A DNA stretch of 54,529 nt, taken from NCBI GenBank assembly GCA_900540685.1, contig UQGS01000009.1, positions 1 through 54,529 on the forward strand, read 5' to 3'. The notes beneath the pieces are model-generated. The model ran no database searches. It was given only the letters and a program-made list of their open reading frames with translations, and had not been told where the DNA came from. The DNA is from an uncultured Catenibacterium sp. Lineage in GTDB: Bacteria > Bacillota_I > Bacilli_A > Erysipelotrichales > Coprobacillaceae. This document shows positions 34,756 through 42,770 of the stretch, piece after piece. The position numbers and the translations under genes are program-made. The first letter of the stretch is position 1, and every line of letters starts with the position of its first letter.

Positions 34756-35288
34756 ATATTTCTTACAATTTTCTTGAATTCTTCAAGTAATACCATACCT
34801 TCCTCAAGCACTTCCTGATTACAGATATGATGATCAATATTATCATAATAGATAACATTGAAAGGTTCAGTCTCTATAATCGCATAAGTACCATAGCCAT
34901 AACTGCCACGATTGATCATCGCACTACCTGGATTCACAAAAGTAATACCTTCATGAACCTGAATTGTCGGTACATGAGTATGTCCATGAAAGCATATATG
35001 ACAATTATTTTCCTTACATGCCTTTATGAGTTCATCATAACCAGTATAGACATGATAATCGTTCCCATGCGTTACAAAGATATCCTTATAGACCTCGTAG
35101 TGAGGGAAGACTTCTTCATCATGATTTCCATGAACAACAATATCATAATCTTTAAGTAATGGGTCATCTGGAAGCAATGATGAATCCCCGCAATGTACCA
35201 ATAAATCAACCTTATTTTTCCATTTATTTGTGATGTTTTCTAATATATCATTATACATATGCGAATCGCTTACAACTAAGATCTTCAT
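34749..35288 (-). CDS. YfcE/MJ0936-type metallophosphodiesterase
   Basis: The 179-residue enzyme has the calcineurin-like metal motifs: VVSDSHMYND, VHCGDSS, VHGNHDEE, FVTHGNDYHVY and HGHTHVPT with NPGSAMINRGSYG. The family is manganese-dependent phosphodiesterase (YfcE, MJ0936) of unclear natural substrate. The start ATG 35288 follows GAGGTGG; the upstream GTG at 35297 lies inside that site. Divergent from the PTS EIIB gene. Confidence 0.87.
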   Translation of the reverse strand: MKILVVSDSHMYNDILENITNKWKNKVDLLVHCGDSSLLPDDPLLKDYDIVVHGNHDEEVFPHYEVYKDIFVTHGNDYHVYTGYDELIKACKENNCHICFHGHTHVPTIQVHEGITFVNPGSAMINRGSYGYGTYAIIETEPFNVIYYDNIDHHICNQEVLEEGMVLLEEFKKIVRNMK

Positions 35289-35377
35289 TTGAACCACCTC
35301 TAAAAATATTATAATTGAATTTATAGCCTTTTGGATATCCTTTTTTGTATTATGCCAAAAAAACTTCTGGGTAAGTG

Positions 35378-35406
35378 TTTACATGAGCCTTAAAAATTAG
35401 TATAAT
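35378..35406 (+). promoter_or_regulatory. promoter of the orphan EIIB gene
   Basis: TTTACA (35378-35383), exact 17-base spacer, TATAAT (35401-35406). This is one of the closest matches to consensus in the window. Confidence 0.75.
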
Positions 35407-35437
35407 TAGTACAGAAATTAGAAAAGGAGTAATGACA

Positions 35438-35755
35438 ATGAAAACAATTTTATTAGTATGTTCTGCAGGTATGTCTACTAGCTTATTAGTAACTAAAATG
35501 GAAGCTGCAGCTAAGGAACAGGGAGTAGAAGCAAAGATCTTTGCTTTACCATTCTCTGATGCACCTAGAGTATTAGAAGAAGTTGACTGTATCTTACTTG
35601 GCCCACAGGTTAGATTCCAGAAAGCTGCAATCGAAAAATTAGCTGCTTCAAGAAAAGCTGGTGCTATCCCTGTTGACGTTATCGATATGAGAGATTACGG
35701 AACAATGAACGGTAAGGCTGTTCTTGGTACTGCTCTTAAATTATTAGGTGAATAA
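35438..35755 (+). CDS. orphan PTS EIIB, lactose/cellobiose family
   Basis: The 105-residue protein is a complete EIIB domain with the phospho-cysteine at residue 8 in the loop VCSAGMSTSLLV, and the family pattern DCILLGPQVRFQ. EIIB passes phosphate from EIIA to the sugar bound by EIIC. No EIIA, EIIC, glycosidase or regulator is encoded nearby. It sits alone between a near-consensus promoter and a strong terminator. The start is ATG 35438; AAAGGAG ends two bases before the alternative ATG 35432. It could serve a remote EIIC or act as a phospho-relay sensor. Confidence 0.88.
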   Translation: MKTILLVCSAGMSTSLLVTKMEAAAKEQGVEAKIFALPFSDAPRVLEEVDCILLGPQVRFQKAAIEKLAASRKAGAIPVDVIDMRDYGTMNGKAVLGTALKLLGE

Positions 35756-35765
35756 CATTAACATG

Positions 35766-35797
35766 AAAGAGAAGGAAATAGTCCTTCTCTTTTTTTG
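35766..35797 (+). terminator. terminator of the EIIB gene
   Basis: AAAGAGAAGGA (35766-35776) and TCCTTCTCTTT (35782-35792) pair around AATAG, followed by further Ts. Confidence 0.85.
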
Positions 35798-35916
35798 ATA
35801 TTACAATCAATTTAAAGCTGTTTTTTAGTCTAAGCATATTTTTTACACTTTTTATTTATCTTTTTACTTAGTTTTGCTATAATGTTTAAAAATTTATGAA
35901 ATCGGAGGATTCGACT

Positions 35917-36189
35917 GTGAAAAAAGGGATTATTACTGTAGTTGGAAAGGACCAGGTAGGTATTATTGCAAAGGTATGTACTTATCTTGCTGAAAATGAT
36001 GTCAATATCTTAGACATCTCTCAGACTATTGTACAAGGCTATTTCAACATGATGATGATTGTAAATCATGATGCTTCTAGCAAAGCTTTTAATGATTTAT
36101 CAGATGAACTTGCTTCTTTAGGTAAGGAAATTGGTGTTGATATTAAAATTCAGCATGAAGAAATCTTTAATATGATGCATAGATTATAA
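35917..36189 (+). CDS. ACT-domain protein (UPF0237 type)
   Basis: The 90-residue protein is a single ACT domain family: KKGIITVVGKDQVGIIAKVCTYLAENDVNILDISQTIVQGYFNMMMIV. The start is the GTG at 35917, since CGGAGG (35903-35908) has correct spacing to it; no ATG is near. ACT domains bind amino acids and regulate enzymes. It lies 12 bases before the UPF0210 gene, a common pairing, so the two are likely partners. Confidence 0.88.
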   Translation: MKKGIITVVGKDQVGIIAKVCTYLAENDVNILDISQTIVQGYFNMMMIVNHDASSKAFNDLSDELASLGKEIGVDIKIQHEEIFNMMHRL

Positions 36190-36201
36190 GGAGATGTGGA
36201 G

Positions 36202-37566
36202 ATGATTAATCAATTCGAAGTTATTGAAACAAATAAAATGATTGAAGAGGAAAATCTTGATGTAAGAACTATTACAATCGGTATTAGCTTATTTGAATGT
36301 ATTGATTCTTCATTAGATGTTCTTTGTGACAACATTTACAACAAAATCATGTCTACTGCAAGAAATCTTGTACCAGTAGGACAGTCTATTGAAAAGAAAT
36401 ATGGTATTCCTATTGTGAATAAGCGTATCTCTGTTACGCCTATTGCAACAATCGGATCTTCTGCCTGCAAGAAGCCGGAAGACTATGTACAGATTGCCAA
36501 GACATTAGATAAGTGTGCCAAGGAACTTGGTATTAACTTTATTGGTGGTTATACAGCCATTGTGTCTAAAGGTATGACTAAAGCAGAACGTATGCTTATC
36601 GAGTCTATTCCACAGGCTATGAAGGAAACTGAATTTGTATGTTCAAGTGTTAATGTTGGTTCTACTAAGACTGGTATTAATATGGATGCTGTCGCATTAC
36701 TTGGACAGATTGTGAAAAAGACTGCCTATGCAACTAAGGATATTGAATCTATCGGTTGTGCTAAGCTTGTTATCTTCTGTAATGCTCCAGATGATAACCC
36801 ATTTATGGCGGGTGCTTTCCATGGTATGAGTGAAACTGATGCTATTATTAATGTTGGTGTCAGCGGTCCTGGTGTTATGCATAAAGCAATTAAGAATGCG
36901 AAGGGTAAAGACTTTGGTGAACTTTGTGAAATCATCAAGAAAACAGCATTCAAGATCACTCGTGTTGGTCAGCTTGTTGCTTTAGAAGCGTCTGAAGCAT
37001 TAGGTATTCCATTTGGTATTATTGACTTATCTTTAGCACCTACACCAGCTATTGGGGACTCTATCGCAGACTGCTTACAGAGCATGGGTCTTGAAAGAGT
37101 AGGGGCTCCAGGTACAACTGCCGCACTTGCAATCTTAAATGACCAGGTTAAAAAAGGTGGCGTTATGGCCTCTTCTTATGTAGGTGGCTTGTCAGGTGCC
37201 TTTATTCCAGTAAGTGAAGACCAGGGTATGATTGATGCTGTTAATGCAGGATCTTTAACTTTAGAAAAGCTAGAAGCAATGACTTGTGTCTGCTCAGTAG
37301 GTCTTGATATGATTGCCATTCCTGGTGATACAAAAGCTGAAACTATCTCTGGTATTATTGCAGATGAAATGGCTATTGGTATGATCAACCAGAAAACAAC
37401 AGCTGTTAGACTTATTCCAGTAATTGGTAAGGATGTAGGAGATACAGTTGAATTTGGTGGATTATTAGGTTATGCCCCAATCATGCCAGTGAATTCATTC
37501 TCATGTGATGAATTCGTTAACCGTGGTGGACGTATTCCAGCACCTATCCATAGTTTCAAGAACTAA
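36202..37566 (+). CDS. UPF0210/DUF711 family protein
   Basis: The 454-residue protein has the DUF711 style: NLVPVGQSIEKKYGIPIVNKRISVTPIA, GFTAIV-type motif GGYTAIVSKGMT, and GAPGTTAALAILNDQVKKGGVMASSYVGGLSGAFIPVSEDQGM. It is cytosolic with no membrane segment. Some of these proteins resemble pyruvate formate-lyase-like folds in databases, but no glycyl-radical motif is visible. Its fixed partner is the upstream ACT-domain protein. The start is ATG 36202 after AAGGAGA; the GTG at 36196 is too close. The biochemical role is unknown. Confidence 0.88.
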   Translation: MINQFEVIETNKMIEEENLDVRTITIGISLFECIDSSLDVLCDNIYNKIMSTARNLVPVGQSIEKKYGIPIVNKRISVTPIATIGSSACKKPEDYVQIAKTLDKCAKELGINFIGGYTAIVSKGMTKAERMLIESIPQAMKETEFVCSSVNVGSTKTGINMDAVALLGQIVKKTAYATKDIESIGCAKLVIFCNAPDDNPFMAGAFHGMSETDAIINVGVSGPGVMHKAIKNAKGKDFGELCEIIKKTAFKITRVGQLVALEASEALGIPFGIIDLSLAPTPAIGDSIADCLQSMGLERVGAPGTTAALAILNDQVKKGGVMASSYVGGLSGAFIPVSEDQGMIDAVNAGSLTLEKLEAMTCVCSVGLDMIAIPGDTKAETISGIIADEMAIGMINQKTTAVRLIPVIGKDVGDTVEFGGLLGYAPIMPVNSFSCDEFVNRGGRIPAPIHSFKN

Positions 37567-37584
37567 CGAAAGAAGGTTTTATTC

Positions 37585-38808
37585 ATGTATTTAAATGATT
37601 TAACAGTATATTATCAGCTTACTGAGGATGAAGATGTTCTTTTCTTACTAAAGAATGTTGATCAGCTAGACAACAAAGCTATCGAGCATGATTTTATTGC
37701 GAAATTCCTACAGGCAGCTGAAAAGTATGATCTTCATGATAACCTCATGCAGAGTCTTTTGACACACTTACTCGCTATGCATGAAAATGCATTTTCACTC
37801 TCACTAGAACGTGTAGCAGATGTGAATGACACATTAAAGGCTCTTGTATTAAGAGATCTCACTTACTTCTATGATTTATTTCACTCTACATTTGATGATC
37901 TAGAAGGATTAAATAGAGAGATATTCTTCCATTTCTCACATTCTAAGCCAATTATTAATAAAGAGATTTATGAAGTCTTCAGCCAATTACAGAGCAATCT
38001 TGCAAAGAGCACATCAGTTGAAGATTTCTACAACATCCTCTATAATCATTATCACAAGTATGGTGTTGGTAAATACGGTTTGAATAAGGCTTTTAGATAT
38101 GTAGATGGAAATATCGTTTCTATTAATCATATTGAAGATAACACACTTGAACAGCTGATTGGCTATGAACGCCAGAAGGATCGTTTGATTGCGAATACAG
38201 AAGCATTTATTCATGGTAAGAAGGCTAATAATGTCTTATTATATGGTGATAATGGAACTGGTAAATCATCAAGTATTAAAGCTATTTTAAACCGTTATTA
38301 TAAAGACGGTTTAAGAATGGTTGAAGTATATAAGCATCAATTCATTCATCTTCCAGAAATCATTGGAGAACTACAGAACCGTAATTATAAGTTTATTATC
38401 TTTATGGATGATCTTTCTTTTGAAGAATATGAAACAGAATATAAGTATCTTAAAGCGGTGATTGAAGGTGGATTAGAAAAGAAACCTGATAATGTACTTA
38501 TTTATGCCACAAGTAACCGTAGACATCTCATCAAGGAAACTTGGGGTGAAAGAGATGATTCTGAAATCAATGTGAACGATGCAAAACAGGAAAAATTATC
38601 ACTTGTTGCTCGTTTTGGTGTTCAGATTCTTTATGTTCATCCAGATAAGCAGCACTATCTTGATATAGTAGATGGACTCGCAGATCAGTATCATTTAAAC
38701 ATTGATCGTGATGAACTCCATCGTTTAGCTATGGAATGGGAATTAAGAAACGGAGGCTATTCTGGGCGTGTAGCTAAACAGTTTATACATATGATGCTTG
38801 GAAAATAA
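37585..38808 (+). CDS. DUF815 AAA-type ATPase
   Basis: The 407-residue protein has an N-terminal helical region (1-190) and a P-loop domain: LLYGDNGTGKSSSIKAIL (Walker A), KFIIFMDDLSFEE (Walker B), ATSNRRHLI (sensor 1) and a C-terminal lid ending GRVAKQFIHMML. This matches DUF815, a DnaA/AAA-like ATPase with unknown function. It is translationally linked with the DUF2156-GNAT gene, whose ATG lies one base after the stop. A promoter is not clear, so it may be read from the UPF0210 gene 18 bases upstream. Confidence 0.85.
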   Translation: MYLNDLTVYYQLTEDEDVLFLLKNVDQLDNKAIEHDFIAKFLQAAEKYDLHDNLMQSLLTHLLAMHENAFSLSLERVADVNDTLKALVLRDLTYFYDLFHSTFDDLEGLNREIFFHFSHSKPIINKEIYEVFSQLQSNLAKSTSVEDFYNILYNHYHKYGVGKYGLNKAFRYVDGNIVSINHIEDNTLEQLIGYERQKDRLIANTEAFIHGKKANNVLLYGDNGTGKSSSIKAILNRYYKDGLRMVEVYKHQFIHLPEIIGELQNRNYKFIIFMDDLSFEEYETEYKYLKAVIEGGLEKKPDNVLIYATSNRRHLIKETWGERDDSEINVNDAKQEKLSLVARFGVQILYVHPDKQHYLDIVDGLADQYHLNIDRDELHRLAMEWELRNGGYSGRVAKQFIHMMLGK

Positions 38809-38809
38809 G

Positions 38810-40519
38810 ATGAAACCCTTAAAATTATCTGATTTAAATACTGTTTTACCTTTTCTAGATAAAGCAGATTATGAAGGCTACAATTCAAATTTTGTGACAA
38901 TGATGATGTGGAATCATGAATATCATATTGGATATGAGATTCATGATCACTTCTGCATCATGCTGCATAACTATAAAGGTCATCGCTTTTTTGCGATGCC
39001 TTTTGCATCTCATGAATACTATAAAGAAGCGATTGAATATATGATGGATTATGCAAAGGAACATGATTTTCCTTTCATGATTGATTGTGCAGTCCCTTCT
39101 TTTATAGAAGAATTAAAGAAGGTATGTCCTGGACAGTTTGTGTATGAGCATACAAGAGATTTAGATGATTATGTTTATGATAAAGAAAAATTAATCAGCT
39201 TGTCGGGCAAGAAGATGCAGAAGATGAGAAACAATTATCATAACTTTATCTCGCAGTATCCTGATTATGAATATCGTACTCTTAATGCAGATGAAGATAT
39301 GCCTATGATTTTTAATGATCTTCTTAAATGGGAGAGGGGAGAGAACGAACAGAGTGAATCCCTTACTTCTGAAGTATATGGCATCATGTATCTTCTCTCT
39401 ACGCAAGATCAGCTGCCTATTAAGATTGGTGGTATATTCATTGATAATGAATTAAAAGCATTTATGATTGGTTCTCCTTTAAAACATGAAACAATACAGA
39501 TTCATATTGAAAAGGCTGATAAAAATATCAGAGGACTTTATGTCACTTTAAGAAAAGAATTCCTAGAACATGAATGTGCTGATTTTAAATATGTGAATAG
39601 AGAAGAAGATATGGGAATAGAAAATCTTCGTATTTCTAAAGAACGTATGCATCCTTGTCATATGGTTGAAAAGAGTCGTATCTATATCAATAATGCCATT
39701 GTAGAACAGGCAAATGATGAAGATATAGAAACAATCAAAGAAATCTGGATGGACCGCTTTGAAGATGAAGATGAAGTCTCTACTGAATTCTATTTCAAAT
39801 ATAGATATAAGAAAGAGAATACTTATGTCGTACGCTTCAAGAATCAAATCATCTCTGCTTTGCAGATTGTTCCTTTTAAAGTAAAAGATTATGAAGACAG
39901 CTATTTTATTCTAGGTGTATCTACTAGAAAAGAGTATGAAGGACAAGGATTCATGAAATTATTAATGAACCATGTATTAGAGCTATATAAAGATAAACGT
40001 ATTTATCTTCAGGCTTATCATCCTGAAATCTATATGCCTTTTGGCTTTAAAGAATCTCATAGACATATTCTTTATAAGCTTGATAAAGCGGAATATACAC
40101 TTCCTAGTAGTATTTGCGTGTCACAGGATATAAGTCATCTCTATGATGATTACATACGTTACACAGCTGATTTTAGCCATTACTTAATACGTGATGAAGA
40201 TTATTTCAACAATTATCTAAGAAAAAGATGTGCTGCATTTAACGATTCTGTTCTAACATTTAAAAATGAGTATGGACAACAGGGATATATGATTTATAAT
40301 GATAGGGGGAAGTTTGTCTATATTTCAGAATTTATATACAATAAAGAATATTTAGATGACATCCTTAAAACGATTTCTGTTTATTTCTATAAAGACATTC
40401 GCATCGAAACAGATTGCATGGCGTCTATTCATGGTGAAAAAACAGATATGATCACAATGATGTGTAATCAGGAGGATGATATGCCTCTTGAGAAGCGCTA
40501 TATCAATGAAATCTATTAA
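38810..40519 (+). CDS. DUF2156-GNAT fusion acyltransferase
   Basis: The 569-residue protein joins two acyltransferase-type domains. Residues 1-292 match DUF2156, the fold of the aminoacyl-phosphatidylglycerol synthase catalytic domain (GKKMQKMRNNYHNFI, then ALLKWERGE-like DLLKWERGE and KFVNREEDMGI-like YVNREEDMG). Residues 297-425 are a GNAT domain with the acetyl-CoA loop RKEYEGQGF (373-381). The last 140 residues resemble the Eis-type accessory lobe. There is no membrane flippase domain, so a soluble aminoacyl- or acyl-transferase is likely. The start is ATG 38810, as TTG 38798 lies inside the DUF815 gene. Fourteen bases separate it from purF. Confidence 0.75.
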   Translation: MKPLKLSDLNTVLPFLDKADYEGYNSNFVTMMMWNHEYHIGYEIHDHFCIMLHNYKGHRFFAMPFASHEYYKEAIEYMMDYAKEHDFPFMIDCAVPSFIEELKKVCPGQFVYEHTRDLDDYVYDKEKLISLSGKKMQKMRNNYHNFISQYPDYEYRTLNADEDMPMIFNDLLKWERGENEQSESLTSEVYGIMYLLSTQDQLPIKIGGIFIDNELKAFMIGSPLKHETIQIHIEKADKNIRGLYVTLRKEFLEHECADFKYVNREEDMGIENLRISKERMHPCHMVEKSRIYINNAIVEQANDEDIETIKEIWMDRFEDEDEVSTEFYFKYRYKKENTYVVRFKNQIISALQIVPFKVKDYEDSYFILGVSTRKEYEGQGFMKLLMNHVLELYKDKRIYLQAYHPEIYMPFGFKESHRHILYKLDKAEYTLPSSICVSQDISHLYDDYIRYTADFSHYLIRDEDYFNNYLRKRCAAFNDSVLTFKNEYGQQGYMIYNDRGKFVYISEFIYNKEYLDDILKTISVYFYKDIRIETDCMASIHGEKTDMITMMCNQEDDMPLEKRYINEIY

Positions 40520-40532
40520 ACAGGAGGCTATT

Positions 40533-41954
40533 ATGATCAAGAATCATGATGAATTACATGAAGAGTGTGGAGTAGTTGCTATATGGGGAGATGACAATGC
40601 TGCTCAATTAAGTTACTACGGTTTACATTCTTTACAACATCGTGGACAGGAGGCTGCAGGTATTGTTGTCCGCAATAACAAAAGAAAGCTAAACATCCAT
40701 AAGGGTGAAGGCTTAGTTAGTGAAGTATTTAATAAAGAAAAGATTGAAAAATTATCTGGTAATGCAGCTATTGGACATGTCCGCTATTCAACTGCAGGTG
40801 GGGGAGGAATCATGAATGTTCAGCCATTCTTATTCCGTACTCTCGATGGTATGATGGGTATTGCCCATAATGGTAATATTGTCAATGCTAATTTATTAAA
40901 GAAGGAACTTGAAGAAAATGGTTCAATCTTTAATTCAACAAGTGATACAGAGGTTCTTGGTCATTTAATTAAGAGAGAAACAGGACGATTTGTAGATCGT
41001 ATCTGTAAATCATTAGAAAAGATTGATGGAGCATTCGCATTTGTTATTCTTGTAGAGGATGCTCTCTATGTTGCAAGAGATAGATATGGTTTAAGACCAT
41101 TATCTATGGGAAGACTTCCAAGTGGAGGTTATATGTTCTCATCTGAAACATGTGCTTTAGATATTGCTGGGGCAGAATATGTAAGAGATGTAGAACCTGG
41201 TGAAATCATCCGTGTGAAAGATGGAATTATTAAATCTAAGAAGTATACTGAAACATTACCTATCTGCAATAAGCTTTGTGCAATGGAATATATTTACTTC
41301 TCTAGACCTGATAGTAATCTAGATGGTATTAATGTTCATACAGCACGTAAGACTTGTGGTAAGACTTTATTTGAAGAAGCACCAGTAGAAGCAGATTTAG
41401 TTATTGGTGTACCTGATAGTTCTATTTCAGCTGCAATCGGTTATTCTGAAGCATCTGGTATTCCTTATGAAATGGGGCTTATCAAAAATAAATATGTAGG
41501 TAGAACATTTATCCAGCCAACACAGGAAATGCGTGAACGTGGTGTAAGAATGAAGCTTTCAGCTGTATCTTCAATCGTTAAAGGCAAGAGAGTTATCATG
41601 ATTGATGACTCAATCGTAAGAGGTACAACTTCTAAGCGTATTGTAAAGCTATTAAAAGAAGCAGGGGCTACAGAAGTACATGTAAGAATTGCTTCTCCAG
41701 CTATTAAGTTCCCATGTTTCTATGGTGTAGATATTTCTACATTGGAAGAATTAATCTCACATCGTATGAATGTAGAAGAATTATGTCAATTCATTGAAGC
41801 TGATTCATTAGCATTCATTTCTATGGAAGGATTAAAGAAATCAGTTAAGCATGATATTGATGGAAATTGCGATTTATGTATGTCTTGCTTTAGCGGTAAC
41901 TATACAACTAAGTTATATGATTCTATTGATCGTGCGAATAAGGACGAAAAATAG
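40533..41954 (+). CDS. purF: amidophosphoribosyltransferase PurF
   Basis: The 473-residue enzyme makes phosphoribosylamine from PRPP and glutamine, the first step of purine synthesis. Translation starts at ATG 40533 after AGGAGG; the short propeptide MIKNHDELHEE precedes Cys12, the N-terminal nucleophile (ECGVVAIWG). The PRPP loop is VIMIDDSIVRGTTSKR. Cysteines for a 4Fe-4S cluster appear in NKLCAMEY, PCFYG and CDLCMSC, as in the Bacillus enzyme. No other pur gene is nearby; it is cotranscribed with the DUF2156-GNAT gene 14 bases upstream. Confidence 0.95.
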   Translation: MIKNHDELHEECGVVAIWGDDNAAQLSYYGLHSLQHRGQEAAGIVVRNNKRKLNIHKGEGLVSEVFNKEKIEKLSGNAAIGHVRYSTAGGGGIMNVQPFLFRTLDGMMGIAHNGNIVNANLLKKELEENGSIFNSTSDTEVLGHLIKRETGRFVDRICKSLEKIDGAFAFVILVEDALYVARDRYGLRPLSMGRLPSGGYMFSSETCALDIAGAEYVRDVEPGEIIRVKDGIIKSKKYTETLPICNKLCAMEYIYFSRPDSNLDGINVHTARKTCGKTLFEEAPVEADLVIGVPDSSISAAIGYSEASGIPYEMGLIKNKYVGRTFIQPTQEMRERGVRMKLSAVSSIVKGKRVIMIDDSIVRGTTSKRIVKLLKEAGATEVHVRIASPAIKFPCFYGVDISTLEELISHRMNVEELCQFIEADSLAFISMEGLKKSVKHDIDGNCDLCMSCFSGNYTTKLYDSIDRANKDEK

Positions 41955-41961
41955 TACTATA

Positions 41962-41990
41962 AAACTCCCTTCATTGGGAGTTTCTTTCTT
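41962..41990 (+). terminator. terminator of purF
   Basis: AAACTCCC (41962-41969) pairs with GGGAGTTT (41976-41983) across TTCATT, then CTTTCTT. Confidence 0.75.
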
Positions 41991-42047
41991 ATATATATTA
42001 CTTCGCATAATATATATTATGTAAATTTTGGATTATATCTGTTACGT

Positions 42048-42075
42048 TTGAATTGTAAATTAAGTATGATATAAT
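42048..42075 (+). promoter_or_regulatory. promoter of the DUF6465 gene
   Basis: TTGAAT (42048-42053), 16-base spacer, TATAAT (42070-42075). The 150-base gap before the gene holds nothing else but an AT-palindrome near 42009-42020. Confidence 0.6.
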
Positions 42076-42105
42076 AATAGTAATAAAATAAGGAGGATCT
42101 CCATT

Positions 42106-42450
42106 ATGAAGAAATCAACAACTACAGCAGCAAAGAAAACTACAGCTAAAAAGACGACTACAGCTAAAGCTGCGACAAAAAAGACTACTACAGTAAAGAA
42201 AGAAGCTGTTGCTAAGAAAACAGCTGTTAAACCTGTAAAGATGAATATTCAGGTTCAATACAACTATCATGATGTGTCTTTAGAAGATATTGAAAATATG
42301 GTTGTGAATCATCTTGTAGAACTTGGTTATAAAAAGACTTCAATTCTTACTTTAGATATCTATTATAAAGCAGAAACAAGTGAAGTATTCTATTTTGCGA
42401 AAACAAAGGATAAGCAGGTACTTAAAAACGTTGAACCTTTATATATTTAG
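42106..42450 (+). CDS. DUF6465-type protein with histone H1-like Lys/Ala/Thr tail
   Basis: The 114-residue protein has two parts. Residues 1-47 are a low-complexity Lys/Thr/Ala tail made of units such as AAKKTTAKK and TTTAKAATKK, strongly basic and without acids except one Glu. Residues 48-114 are a compact domain (NIQVQYNYHDVSLEDIENMVVNHLVELGY, then VFYFAKTKDKQVL) resembling DUF6465. The tail looks like bacterial histone H1-like and nucleic-acid-binding tails. Good ribosome site (AGGAGG) before ATG 42106. Monocistronic. It may be a nucleoid- or RNA-associated protein; function unproven. Confidence 0.72.
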   Translation: MKKSTTTAAKKTTAKKTTTAKAATKKTTTVKKEAVAKKTAVKPVKMNIQVQYNYHDVSLEDIENMVVNHLVELGYKKTSILTLDIYYKAETSEVFYFAKTKDKQVLKNVEPLYI

Positions 42451-42456
42451 TTTATG

Positions 42457-42502
42457 AACTCCCCTACAATGAAAAAAGGGGAGTTTTTTCATTTAACTCC
42501 CC
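42457..42502. terminator. three-armed bidirectional terminator
   Basis: AACTCCCC occurs at 42457-42464 and 42495-42502, with its complement GGGGAGTT at 42478-42485 between them. On the plus strand the first arm pairs with the middle one and TTTT follows. On the minus strand the last arm pairs with the middle and TTTTTT follows. One central arm thus serves both convergent genes. Confidence 0.75.
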
Positions 42503-42509
42503 TCTCTAT

Positions 42510-42770
42510 TTATATGAATAAATTTCCAACAAATAGTGCTTCTAATATTACATTTATAATCATTAAATATATATAAAGTGCTTTCTTAAATTTCTTATAG
42601 TTATTAAATAATGAGATGATTGCTGATACAACAAGTAATGAAGCCATTAATAAGTAAATGACTTCAATAAGCATATTCCCTTTTGCAAGTGTCATACCAA
42701 ATACATAGAGAATAGCTGCCATCAGGCTTGCTGCAAGAGAGACAATAATAACTTTTCTCTGATTTTCCAT
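42510..42770 (-). CDS. small membrane protein
   Basis: The 86-residue product is nearly all hydrophobic with three transmembrane helices: IIVSLAASLMAAILYVFGM, LIEVIYLLMASLLVVSAIISL and YIYLMIINVILEALFVGNL, with a basic loop (NNYKKFKKAL) between the last two. The start overlaps the deoB stop codon (TAATG), so it is the last gene of the deoB unit. No family recognised. Its role might be linked with nucleoside metabolism, but nothing in its sequence shows this. Confidence 0.6.
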   Translation of the reverse strand: MENQRKVIIVSLAASLMAAILYVFGMTLAKGNMLIEVIYLLMASLLVVSAIISLFNNYKKFKKALYIYLMIINVILEALFVGNLFI

